Shown here one piece after another: positions 42,990-51,091 of a stretch of DNA of 51,091 nt. Origin of the DNA: Flavobacteriaceae bacterium. Its GTDB lineage: Bacteria; Bacteroidota; Bacteroidia; Flavobacteriales; Flavobacteriaceae. Under the pieces are notes generated by a model. The model did not search any database. It had not been told where the DNA came from and worked only from the letters and a program-made list of their open reading frames with translations. The first letter of the stretch is position 1, and each line of letters begins with the position of its first letter. Both the position numbers and the translations under genes were made by a program. The stretch spans positions 1-51,091 of the forward strand of contig JANQKN010000079.1 of the NCBI GenBank assembly GCA_028281065.1, given 5' to 3'.

Positions 42990-45900
42990 GGCTCAATATT
43001 TTGAAGGGTTCCTAAAGAACTGTTATTTAATATGATGGGGTTGTCCAATTCGCTCTCATGGCAGTCGTAGAGGGTACCCTCATCGAAGATGGTGTTCAGC
43101 TCCTTGACTTGCTCAATAAGATCGGACAACGCTTTGTTGTATTGTTTCTTTGCAGTTTCGCTCAATGTGCCACTGCAGTATTTTGCTTTGAATTTTTGAT
43201 AGGCCAGAATCCACTTCCTATAGGCTTCTTGGAAAGCAATCATGTCTTCCCTTCCTACCCAGCATACCTTTATCATGGTATGGGCTGGGGCCTCTTGGCG
43301 GATGATTTTCTCTGCATATTCCCTAAAGTATCTGTTACGGAAACGCGCCAACCATCCCGGCATGACCATAGTGGCCTTAAAGGAATAAGGATCGTTGTGG
43401 TCTTCGGAAAAACAATCGTCATTAAGACATACGGTAAGCAAATCATCATCGGTTAGATCCTCTATGACCATAGGGCGCAGTAAAATGTGCTCCAAGCAAT
43501 AGAAGTTTTCCAAATGCGAATTCAAGGCTTGATAAAGCTTAGGAATGTATTCCATCGCTTCTTTTTCTGTATCGAACGGTTGCTTAAACTTGGCAATCTT
43601 CTTATGGTCCTTGTTCACAAAATAGATATAGCTTTTTGCGAACGTATCGATACGGTATGCACTTATGGTATGCATGAGTTGATGGGCCAACTCCCAACGC
43701 TCCTGTTGCGGTAACGGAACGGTATTCAATAGTTGGAACTCCAGGGTACCTAAATCGGTTTCGTAACTCCAATTGTTCTTGGGATCGTCATCCACAATGT
43801 CCTGCATAACAATGGAATTGATTTCCAATAGGGCGGCTACCCTTTTCTCATAACCTCCACGACGGGCAAATCCCCAAGGGTGTTCCGGATCGGGGGAAAG
43901 TTCCTGGCAGTAATTAATCCCTAATCCCCTGGCATAACTCAGTTTGGGATATTGCGAAAGGAAACGCTGTTTGTCTTCGATCAATTCCTGTTCTTGGAAT
44001 GTAAGCTCGGCAATACCATTGGCATTTTCCTGCATGGCATAACTCATAAACACATAATCGTTGAAGGACTCCCCAAAGCGAGCCATTAGGTGATCGAGCA
44101 TGCGGTTACGACGATCGTAGAACGTAGGATCGTTTTCGTAAAGCGAACGGTCACTGTCTTCTTCCCCATTCATTAAAGTGGTTTCAAACAAGGGGCCATA
44201 CGCCTCATCAGCAAATAGCGTTTCGTCTATCCCGCTGATGGTTTCTATGTATTTGGGGAAATAGGTTTTCTGAATTGTCTTTAGATCGAAAAGACCCTTG
44301 GCATGGTACAACTGGTTGAAAAAATCCCCCAATAACTGATCGAAATGCTGTAAATAGGCCTTCAATTGTTTGGCCTGTGCTTTCCTAAGGGCAGGGGTGG
44401 TATCCAAGAGTTGTCCAACACCTATTCCGTAGGTAACAGGAAAATCGTTCTGCACACTGTGGTATTCGTTCAATTGATAGAAACGTCCCTTTGGAATCGC
44501 AAAATCATTTTCAGGATTCTGAAGTTTCAGCGTGTTGTTTTGGGTCTTTAGGTAAAATACCCCCTGGCTCAACTCCAGCCCTCCCTTTTCAGGGATAAGG
44601 AATGGAATTCCATCCCTAAACAATAGCAATTTCGACTTATCGAAAGCAAAAACAGGCTTTTTCTGTCCATCCAAATTGAGGCACCACGGCTGATTTTTTG
44701 CGGAGTCTATAGGGGTTCCATCGGTATCATAAGCCGTAAGCAATAGGTTCTTCACAGCCTTTACCCCAGGAAGGTCCATAATGGCCGCGATAATATCCGA
44801 TGCATGGATGCAGTCGGGCAATTGGGCATTCTGTACTTCTTCATCCAGTAGAAAGCCGTGCTTTAACGAAGGCCCACTAAAGATTTCCCTAGGGTTCTTG
44901 TCCATTTCCAGCATTTGGTGAAGGGTATAGAAAGGAATGGGAGGTGTTAAAATTTCGTCTATGGTCTGCTGAATCTGTGCCAAGATTTCCTCGGCATCTA
45001 CTTCATTATTCAACTCTATATCGGCGCATACCCCAATCTCTATTTCGCAAATGGTCTCAACACACAACCAATCTTCGGTAAGGTTGCGATTGGCATAAAG
45101 TACGTTATTGACTTCGGCAAAAACTTTTGAAACTTTTTTCTTCTTTTCAGCTAACAAATTGATGGCGTAAGCAATGGGTTTTTCTGTATCGTAATAATCT
45201 TTTACTTGCTCCAACTCATTAGGATCGCGAGGCGTAAAATATATAGTAAGGGTATCGGTGGGTTTTATCTGTCTTTGTATCGTGATCTTAATAGCTCCGT
45301 CCACCTCTTCAATTTCCTTGAATTTGAACTTGGTGGGCTTGTTCATTAATCGCAGTAAATCTGCTTTGGGGTGGTTCCACGAATCGAATTCGGTGGTAAT
45401 ATGTACTTCTACAAAGCGATCGCCATCGAACCAAGAATGATCCAAGGCCACTTCGTTGAGTTCGCCAAGGATGATGTCCTCGCTCAATTCTACCACAATC
45501 CTATTCAATCCACGCAAGGCCAACTGCTTCAGTCTATTTCCAAACTTATCCAGATCGCTAAAGCTCAATTTGTCTTCTTTGGGATTGATATAGATAGGGA
45601 TTTCGTTCTCTAGTGGAAGTTCATAGCCCAGGGCATCTTTTTTTCCATTGCTGTAAATAAACCATGCATTGTTAATGCCTTCGATGTCCATGAGGGTCTT
45701 TCGATAATCCAACACCGTTAAAGGGGCATTGGTTAGGATTTCGCGTGCGGTGAAGAAGGAATCGTTGTCGATAATTCCATCTTGGTTGGCCAACAGGTCC
45801 TCTATCTCGAAATTGGTTCGGTATCCCAATTCGGTAATGACATAGCAAAGGGCTTCCAACATGGTTATCCCAGGATCGTGGGCATTGTAATCGGTCCACA

Positions 45901-46009
45901 ATTTGTGTGCTAGCGATTCTATATACTGCTGTCCTGCCTGCCGTAGGAATTCGTAGTCCTGTGCTGGCGTTAAGCTGCGGTTCTTATCTATGTAGTATTC
46001 CGTTTTCAT
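42986..46009 (-). CDS. Baseplate wedge protein, second J-like component (Afp12-like)
   Basis: The protein has 1007 residues from the ATG at 46009, which gives a 4-nt ATGA overlap with the upstream gene; an ATG three codons earlier is less likely. The N-terminal motif 'ESLAHKLWTDYNAHDPGITMLEALCYVITELGYRTNFEIEDLLA' is the signature of gp6/J-type wedge proteins in Afp/PVC systems ('W.D.NAHDPGIT.LE'). The long body contains cross-reacting J-like pieces and a Gly/Asp-poor helical end. It should dimerise with the 1087-residue J-like protein to form baseplate wedges at the end of the sheath. Confidence 0.85.
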   Translation of the reverse strand: MKTEYYIDKNRSLTPAQDYEFLRQAGQQYIESLAHKLWTDYNAHDPGITMLEALCYVITELGYRTNFEIEDLLANQDGIIDNDSFFTAREILTNAPLTVLDYRKTLMDIEGINNAWFIYSNGKKDALGYELPLENEIPIYINPKEDKLSFSDLDKFGNRLKQLALRGLNRIVVELSEDIILGELNEVALDHSWFDGDRFVEVHITTEFDSWNHPKADLLRLMNKPTKFKFKEIEEVDGAIKITIQRQIKPTDTLTIYFTPRDPNELEQVKDYYDTEKPIAYAINLLAEKKKKVSKVFAEVNNVLYANRNLTEDWLCVETICEIEIGVCADIELNNEVDAEEILAQIQQTIDEILTPPIPFYTLHQMLEMDKNPREIFSGPSLKHGFLLDEEVQNAQLPDCIHASDIIAAIMDLPGVKAVKNLLLTAYDTDGTPIDSAKNQPWCLNLDGQKKPVFAFDKSKLLLFRDGIPFLIPEKGGLELSQGVFYLKTQNNTLKLQNPENDFAIPKGRFYQLNEYHSVQNDFPVTYGIGVGQLLDTTPALRKAQAKQLKAYLQHFDQLLGDFFNQLYHAKGLFDLKTIQKTYFPKYIETISGIDETLFADEAYGPLFETTLMNGEEDSDRSLYENDPTFYDRRNRMLDHLMARFGESFNDYVFMSYAMQENANGIAELTFQEQELIEDKQRFLSQYPKLSYARGLGINYCQELSPDPEHPWGFARRGGYEKRVAALLEINSIVMQDIVDDDPKNNWSYETDLGTLEFQLLNTVPLPQQERWELAHQLMHTISAYRIDTFAKSYIYFVNKDHKKIAKFKQPFDTEKEAMEYIPKLYQALNSHLENFYCLEHILLRPMVIEDLTDDDLLTVCLNDDCFSEDHNDPYSFKATMVMPGWLARFRNRYFREYAEKIIRQEAPAHTMIKVCWVGREDMIAFQEAYRKWILAYQKFKAKYCSGTLSETAKKQYNKALSDLIEQVKELNTIFDEGTLYDCHESELDNPIILNNSSLGTLQNIEP

Positions 46010-49000
46010 GAGCAGCATTCTACAGTTAGGGTTTCTATTGTATGGGTGTGGGGTACGAAGAGGCTATAGGCCGTCTTGGGGATGATCCGCTCCACATCGT
46101 TCATTTGTTGTTTAATGGCATCGGTGGCTTCTTCCAATATCAAATGGTTTACTTTAAAATCGGATAGGTAATCCACATAGCTTTGGTGTTCTATGAGTTG
46201 GATTAACCGTGACTTTTCGATCTCTTCCTGAAAGTCTGCCACTACGTCGTCATTATAGGCCCAAGGGCTTAAAAAGGTGTTGATAACATCCTGCAACTGC
46301 TGGGTATACAACCGCGTATCTGCTCCAGGGGTTTCTATATACTTTACCTTAAAATTCAATTCCAGTTTTTCCAATTTTGGGGGTTTCACTGCTATCCGCG
46401 CATGGGGTGTGGTCCGTTCCTTTAAAAAGGTCTCGATTCGTTTCATCGTTCCCAGATCCACAATGGGCTTCCAAAAATTGGGGACCTCCAACGTGTCGCC
46501 TTTGGCAACGGGAATAAGGGTTACATAGCCCGCACTGGTATTGGAAAGTTCTGCGGTATCATAGCGGTGGTGGTTCAGGCACTTTACCTGAAACACTTCC
46601 GGGAAATTGTCCAACACCAACTTTTCGTAATCCCAAAGGGTAATTGCCTTGCCTTTATGGCGTAGCCGTTCACTGGTTCGTTGATAGAAAAGGGTATCGT
46701 CCTCTTCCAACTTACCACCAAAAGAAGGATAGGGTTGTTCTATCTTCTTTATTTCGTTTCGGGTTTTGTAGAGTTTGGAAATGGTTTTTTCTGGGGTATT
46801 TTCTATAAACTGGGTTCCTACTTCATCAAAATCGGTCAGGACCGCTTTTAGGGCTTGGGCATGGATCCCCACCAAATCACAAATGGTATCGATGCGTTCG
46901 GCAGCCTCTATTTTTATCCACCAATAACCCGAAGGCATCTCGGTTTGTTCGTCCAATTTTAAATCCTCGGGGCTGTTCAGTTTCACGATGCCCGACTGGG
47001 TAAGTCCATTGGTATCGTCGCCCAAATCTTCGTCTTTAAACTTTTCCCACTTGGTGCCATTTAGGTATTTCCATTTTAAATCGATGGGGGTTTGTCTAGG
47101 ATTGGCACTCCCTTCGGCTACCTGAAACAGTAGGCTTAGACTGTTGCCCCCTTCTATATCGCTTATACCTATAAATAACTCACCATCACTACTAATTTTT
47201 GGCAAGAGTCCTACTTTGTTTCCTGTTAGCTTTTTATATCCTTCGGGATACAATTGAAGGAATGCATACTGGGAGTTTCCCTTACTTATACTACTAAATG
47301 TTGCTGATGCCGTATAATCCAACAATACTTCGGTTACCATAGGAACATAGGGTAGTGAGGTAGACCCCTCTGTATTTCCACCAGTAGCTCCAAAGCCCAA
47401 GACTCTATTCTGAAATTGATCATAAGACATATTCTTCAGGGAATCTATATCTATTGCTTGGTTCAATTGAGTTTTGGCAGCATCTATATAGCTTTCCATA
47501 TAGGCATTGCCACTATAGGTTGATGAGCTTAGAATGAATTTTGCAAATCCTTCGGTATCCCCTGGCATATTTTCCTCATCGTCGGAAAAATCATATGGGA
47601 TTGGGGTATTATTGGTAAAGGCATATTTCGATTTAGAGTCCCAGTGATTTCCTGTTAGCCACGTTCCATTTTTCAAAAACGTGAATCTCGATATGGATAT
47701 CATATCCAAATGGGCATTTGCGCCACTAGCATCGGTCGCAATCCGTAAGGTGCCTTTCGCATTATTCTTCTGAAAGAATTCCTTACAGGCAAATGTCAAG
47801 CCATTCCCATTTTTGGGTATAGGACCAAACGGTTCAAAGGTTTTGGTATGGTCTACTTCCCCAGTATCACTAAATAATTTAAACTGGCTGTAATCGGTAA
47901 CCGTAACATCTATCTGTACCTTACTAAAGGTGGCATTGGTTAAGGTTCCGTTCTTAGTGACAATCTTTAGGGCAGGGAAAGGTATTTCCAAATCTACCCC
48001 TTCGTGAATTTCGGCATTAAAAGGGATTATTCCCTTTTCGTCAGGATTAATAGTAAGGGTAATCCCATTTTTTACCTTTCCTACGATAGGTTTCAACCAA
48101 CCCTCTTCCCCACTTAAATAAAAATCGAATGCATTGGTTGGAACATGTACTATCTTATCGGATGCATTCCTAAAAGTAACACTTACTACCCGGTTTCCCC
48201 CACGGAGGTATAGGAGTGGAGTGGCCAGTACAAAACCTATATCACTAAAGAGGGTGTCTTGAGGGAAAGCTTTCCAACTGTCCCCTGCAGCATTAAGTTC
48301 TGTGCTGTCCTGAAAGTAATATTTCCCTGATTGCTTTAATGCACCATACAAAGTGGACACCTTGGTTTGGTTGATGGCTACATCGGAAGTAGCTCCATAG
48401 TATTTCTCATTCCCTTCGCTATCTTTCCCAGCTTTAAAAATGGTTCCTTCTTCCAACAAAAAAGGAGCTTCGTTTTTGTGAGGTTCTATATAAAGATGCA
48501 CATAATCCGGTTGGGCGCCTTCGGGTGCCAAGCGGAGGATCTTCCTGTAATAGAAATCCAGGTGCCTCTGGGTAAATTCGTTGATGTTTTCCTGTGCAAA
48601 ACCGAATAGCTTCAGGAAAGCAAGATACAGGGCATATTGGGGCGAATGCTCAGGGTAGTTTTCCAGATTGTCATACAACTTGGCTTCGCTCTTGTTTTTC
48701 CATTGGGTTAATAGCCCAAAGAAATTCTGAATGTTTTTATTGAAAAGATGGTGTTGCAGGGTATACAGTAGGTCCGTGGAAGCTGCCAATTCACTTTCAA
48801 TGGTGCTCAGCAACATCTCCAATCGTGTTTGGGTCCCCATTAGGTATTCCCTTAATTCGAAATCGTTGGGGAGATGTGCCACCTTATCGAAAAGGTCCTG
48901 GGCTTTATTGCCAATCCCCTCGAAAAAGGGAAGGATGATCTCTTGCTGATCGGCCAGTACAGGAACAAAAAGAAGTTCCCTTCTCTTTATCTGAAAATCG

Positions 49001-49269
49001 GATAGGTACTTGGCAATATCCAAACTGGCGATCTGTGCCAATATGGCCGTGGTCTCCCACTGGAAGAAGGCACCCCAAGTACCCAACAGCACATTATCCT
49101 TGTTGTAAAAATTAATGTGCTGGGATATCTTATTGGTGCTTACAATGAGATCTGCAATAGTCCGTTCATCCACCACAACAAAATCGGTATGCAATGCTTT
49201 GGGCATCCGTCCGTTCTGGCTGCTGGCGGTTCTTTTATGGGTCGCTATGTCTGTTTCACAATGGGACAT
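46006..49269 (-). CDS. Baseplate J-like wedge protein (Afp11-like)
   Basis: The protein has 1087 residues. The C-terminal 250 residues match baseplate J/gp6: 'RNEIKKIEQPYPSFGGKLEEDDTLFYQRTSERLRHKGKAITLWDYEKLVLDNFPEVFQVKCLNH', followed by 'VTLIPVAKGD' and 'LNFKVKYIETPGADTRLYTQQLQDVINTFLSPW'. The N-terminal region (1-240) is helical and contacts neighbours in known wedges. The middle contains beta-rich insertions (about 270-640). It builds the baseplate with gp25 and the second J-like protein. It is 9 nt downstream of the gp25 gene and overlaps the next gene by 4 nt. Confidence 0.92.
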   Translation of the reverse strand: MSHCETDIATHKRTASSQNGRMPKALHTDFVVVDERTIADLIVSTNKISQHINFYNKDNVLLGTWGAFFQWETTAILAQIASLDIAKYLSDFQIKRRELLFVPVLADQQEIILPFFEGIGNKAQDLFDKVAHLPNDFELREYLMGTQTRLEMLLSTIESELAASTDLLYTLQHHLFNKNIQNFFGLLTQWKNKSEAKLYDNLENYPEHSPQYALYLAFLKLFGFAQENINEFTQRHLDFYYRKILRLAPEGAQPDYVHLYIEPHKNEAPFLLEEGTIFKAGKDSEGNEKYYGATSDVAINQTKVSTLYGALKQSGKYYFQDSTELNAAGDSWKAFPQDTLFSDIGFVLATPLLYLRGGNRVVSVTFRNASDKIVHVPTNAFDFYLSGEEGWLKPIVGKVKNGITLTINPDEKGIIPFNAEIHEGVDLEIPFPALKIVTKNGTLTNATFSKVQIDVTVTDYSQFKLFSDTGEVDHTKTFEPFGPIPKNGNGLTFACKEFFQKNNAKGTLRIATDASGANAHLDMISISRFTFLKNGTWLTGNHWDSKSKYAFTNNTPIPYDFSDDEENMPGDTEGFAKFILSSSTYSGNAYMESYIDAAKTQLNQAIDIDSLKNMSYDQFQNRVLGFGATGGNTEGSTSLPYVPMVTEVLLDYTASATFSSISKGNSQYAFLQLYPEGYKKLTGNKVGLLPKISSDGELFIGISDIEGGNSLSLLFQVAEGSANPRQTPIDLKWKYLNGTKWEKFKDEDLGDDTNGLTQSGIVKLNSPEDLKLDEQTEMPSGYWWIKIEAAERIDTICDLVGIHAQALKAVLTDFDEVGTQFIENTPEKTISKLYKTRNEIKKIEQPYPSFGGKLEEDDTLFYQRTSERLRHKGKAITLWDYEKLVLDNFPEVFQVKCLNHHRYDTAELSNTSAGYVTLIPVAKGDTLEVPNFWKPIVDLGTMKRIETFLKERTTPHARIAVKPPKLEKLELNFKVKYIETPGADTRLYTQQLQDVINTFLSPWAYNDDVVADFQEEIEKSRLIQLIEHQSYVDYLSDFKVNHLILEEATDAIKQQMNDVERIIPKTAYSLFVPHTHTIETLTVECCS

Positions 49270-49278
49270 AATGGTTTC

Positions 49279-49692
49279 TTAGTTTTTTACATAAGTTCCT
49301 TCCTTGATGTAGAAGGGATATACAAAGTTGAGCCTGGAATTAGTGGCCCGTATGCTATACTGCAACTGGATGTTTACAACTCCTTCTTCAGGACTGGGAC
49401 TGGTAAAGAAAATTTCCTCTAAGTCTATCCTCGGCTCGTACAACAGTATCGCCTTTTTGATGATGGACTTCATTTTGGTTAAAAAAGTCACTGTAATATT
49501 TTCGAAGGGCATGGTATTGATCCCACATCCGTATTCCGAAAGCAAGACACGCTCTCCCAACCGAGTTGAAAGAAGGATCTCCAGACTCTGCCTAATGTCT
49601 TCTTCATTACTCACCATCTCTACCTTCTTCTGGCTTAGATTAAAAGTGGGTGGAAAACTCCATCCCGTTCCTAAAAAATCTTCTGTTTCCAT
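49279..49692 (-). CDS. gp25/W-like baseplate protein
   Basis: The protein has 137 residues. The pattern 'GTGWSFPPTFNLSQKKVEMVSNEEDIRQSLEILLSTRLGERVLLSEYGCGINTMPFE' matches the GPW/gp25 family, including the conserved 'ERV....YG.G' of the lysozyme-like-fold core. 'AILLYEPRIDLEEI' is also typical. gp25 nucleates sheath assembly at the baseplate in phage T4, T6SS (TssE) and eCIS. It lies 10 nt after the PAAR gene. Confidence 0.93.
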   Translation of the reverse strand: METEDFLGTGWSFPPTFNLSQKKVEMVSNEEDIRQSLEILLSTRLGERVLLSEYGCGINTMPFENITVTFLTKMKSIIKKAILLYEPRIDLEEIFFTSPSPEEGVVNIQLQYSIRATNSRLNFVYPFYIKEGTYVKN

Positions 49693-49702
49693 ACTGTTTG
49701 TT

Positions 49703-49993
49703 TTATCCTCCTATAATTACAGTGGTACATCCTATGACTATGGTGCCTCCATGTGCTGTAGAATCACCCATCCTTGCAGCAGGCTTTCCAGAAATCATCA
49801 CACTCGACGATCCCATGGCAATGGTGTCCGGGGGACCAGAACAAGTACATGAATCACCTACAACTGCCGCAGGCTGCCCGCCTATGAGTACCGATGTATT
49901 GCTCCCCGGCAAAACGGGTCCCCCCACATGGGGTTTAGGCCCATCGGACATAGGGCATACGTGCATATCGTTGGCTCTTGCTGCAAATGACAT
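49703..49993 (-). CDS. PAAR-domain spike tip protein
   Basis: The protein has 96 residues and is a single domain. PAAR-type repeats are visible: 'SVLIGGQPAAVVGDSCTC' and 'SVMISGKPAARMGDSTAHGG', ending 'IVIGCTTVIIGG'. H11, C13, H22 and H80 region residues can supply the zinc site at the cone tip. PAAR proteins sharpen the VgrG/gp5 needle and can carry cargo; no extension domain is present here. The gene starts 1 nt after the spike gene stop. Confidence 0.95.
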   Translation of the reverse strand: MSFAARANDMHVCPMSDGPKPHVGGPVLPGSNTSVLIGGQPAAVVGDSCTCSGPPDTIAMGSSSVMISGKPAARMGDSTAHGGTIVIGCTTVIIGG

Positions 49994-49994
49994 A

Positions 49995-51091
49995 TCAATT
50001 CAGTGTTATCAATTGTCCAGAGAGTTCCATGGTCGATTGAGCTTTTAAAGAGCTCTTGGCACCCTCTACATTTATATTTCCCGAAGCTTTAAGGGTAATA
50101 TCCTTACTGCTCTCAATGGTAATCCCATCGGCATTCATCTTTATGGAATTCCCGTTTTCGTCTTCTAGTACAAGCCCCTTTTCGGCATCGCTAATAAGCA
50201 GTTTGTTCCCCGTTTCGGTACTTATCTCTACGGATTTATCCTCGTCATTAATAATGATTTGGGTCCCTTCCTTGGAAACAATCCCCTGTATGTTGTTTTC
50301 GGCTTCAATAGGAAAAGGCATAGGCTTGGAACTGCTATAGAGTTTTCCCAAAATCACTGGTGTGTCGGGATTGTTGTTCAAACAACCCAAAATCACCTCA
50401 TCGTCTACTTCGGGAATGAAAAAGGATCCCCGTTCGCTCCCAGCCATAAAAGAGGACAGTCGCGCCCAAACCCCCTCAGCCGAATCGGCAATAGAGGGCA
50501 TCCGTACCCGAATCCTAAACTCGTTGTTGGGATCGTCCTCGATTTGGGTAACCACCCCTATCTGCAGTCCTTGAACATTATTGGTTTGCCCCGTTCTCGC
50601 CGTACTGGAGGGCGATGAACTGCTAATGTTCTGTGCAAACGACTGGTTGGTTTCCAATCCAAAACTATACTCGGTGTCCCAACATCCATTCTCTATGGTA
50701 TGGTGTTCGGTACTAATCAATACCGGGGTGTCGTCTATGGCTTCGTTCACTTTTTCGAAAGTGATGTTCTCCCCATATTTGGCCTGCAAATTGCCAAAGG
50801 TTTTTACCTTTCCCTTAAGGGTAGCCAAACGGTTTTTGGCTGCGATGGCACTGGCCATTTGGGCCAAGGTCTCAGCAGAGAAGCTGGACTGACTCATATC
50901 GACTACTTCCGTTCCACTGCCATTGGCAACGTTGGTACTGCTTTCCTGAGTTTCTACTTCCTGGGTTTCTGGATTCCAATAGCGGACTTCCACGTCGGCA
51001 ACGCTTTCTTCTTCCCTTCCTTCGAACTCGAACACATTTACCCCGTTTTTACCCAAGTAGTTAGCTTCTTCGGGATCTGCGGTACTGTCGA
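49995..51091 (-). CDS. VgrG/gp5-like central spike protein (5' partial)
   Basis: The frame stays open to the right edge (upstream codons read DSTADPEEANYLGKNG), so a TTG at 51056 is not the true start and the gene extends beyond the window. The visible part has an OB-fold segment ('LQIGVVTQIEDDPNNEFRIRVRMPSIADSAEGVWARLSSFMAGSERGSFFIPEVDDEVILGCLNNNPDTPVILGKLYSS'), the gp5/VgrG signature. A beta-helix needle follows ('QIIINDEDKSVEISTETGNKLLISDAEKGLVLEDENGNSIKMNADGITIESSKDITLKASGNI'). It forms the trimeric spike under the tube and carries the PAAR tip encoded next. The first domain is not visible. Confidence 0.93.
   Translation of the reverse strand, partial: DSTADPEEANYLGKNGVNVFEFEGREEESVADVEVRYWNPETQEVETQESSTNVANGSGTEVVDMSQSSFSAETLAQMASAIAAKNRLATLKGKVKTFGNLQAKYGENITFEKVNEAIDDTPVLISTEHHTIENGCWDTEYSFGLETNQSFAQNISSSSPSSTARTGQTNNVQGLQIGVVTQIEDDPNNEFRIRVRMPSIADSAEGVWARLSSFMAGSERGSFFIPEVDDEVILGCLNNNPDTPVILGKLYSSSKPMPFPIEAENNIQGIVSKEGTQIIINDEDKSVEISTETGNKLLISDAEKGLVLEDENGNSIKMNADGITIESSKDITLKASGNINVEGAKSSLKAQSTMELSGQLITLN

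Noticed and set aside
51054..51056. TTG as the start of the spike gene
   Set aside because: The same frame continues open to the window edge with a protein-like sequence, so the gene is truncated by the window rather than starting here.
31066..51091. The cluster as a prophage or a canonical T6SS
   Set aside because: In the visible part there are no capsid, portal, terminase or lysis genes and no TssJLM membrane complex. The AAA+ ATPase, two J-like wedge proteins and DUF4157 cargo fit the eCIS type. A cell-anchored subtype cannot be excluded without the flanking part.

Overview
The window looks like chromosomal DNA of a marine-type Flavobacteriaceae bacterium (Bacteroidota). The signs are a type IX secretion C-terminal sorting domain, a PorZ-like propeller protein next to recO, a TonB-dependent receptor with a carboxypeptidase-regulatory-like plug extension, a THC0290_0291-type outer-membrane protein, Bacteroidota-style TAnnTTTG promoter elements and moderate GC content. 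The genus cannot be fixed from sequence alone. Both ends cut through genes: a beta-propeller protein at the left edge and a VgrG/gp5-like spike protein at the right edge.

Region 1 (1-8215, + strand) is metabolic: a secreted NHL propeller protein, a two-subunit DUF4212/SSS sodium:solute symporter, a small TfoX-like protein, a methyltransferase-like protein, two GNAT acetyltransferases, a VIT1/CCC1 transporter and AMP-forming acetyl-CoA synthetase. The symporter and Acs suggest acetate uptake and activation. Region 2 (8230-14293, - strand) holds a membrane-anchored patatin-like hydrolase, two unknown proteins, a 730-bp repeat-rich non-coding stretch and a secreted carboxypeptidase-regulatory-like protein.

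Region 3 (14434-21566) reads as a small defence island, visibly AT-richer in the leftward gene. It has a leftward NACHT-type STAND NTPase with an N-terminal Mrr-like nuclease domain. Divergent from it are a rightward ABC-type AAA ATPase and an HNH nuclease resembling a Septu (PtuA/PtuB) pair. A 38-bp imperfect direct repeat brackets the ATPase/HNH pair. Region 4 (21647-30864) is core genome: TonB receptor, recO, porZ-like gene, gdhA, an outer-membrane protein and a cystathionine gamma-synthase-type enzyme.

Region 5 (31066-51091, all - strand) is the highlight: most of a contractile injection system locus of the extracellular (eCIS / Afp-PVC-like) type. In transcription order it encodes spike (VgrG/gp5), PAAR tip, gp25, two baseplate J-like wedge proteins, a large Bacteroidota-specific protein, a small unknown, a CIS_TMP-family protein, then four paralogous DUF4157 proteins and an AAA+ ATPase. 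The four DUF4157 proteins share an N-terminal half but have four different C-terminal domains: a papain/NlpC-P60-like one, a clan-CD (caspase-like) protease-like one, an OmpA-like one preceded by an HExxxH segment, and a permuted papain-like one. A one-TM protein is translationally coupled behind the caspase-like member. This looks like a contractile nanomachine with a built-in set of modular cargo toxins. Sheath and tube genes would be expected just beyond the right edge. No tRNA, rRNA, CRISPR array or complete insertion sequence was found.
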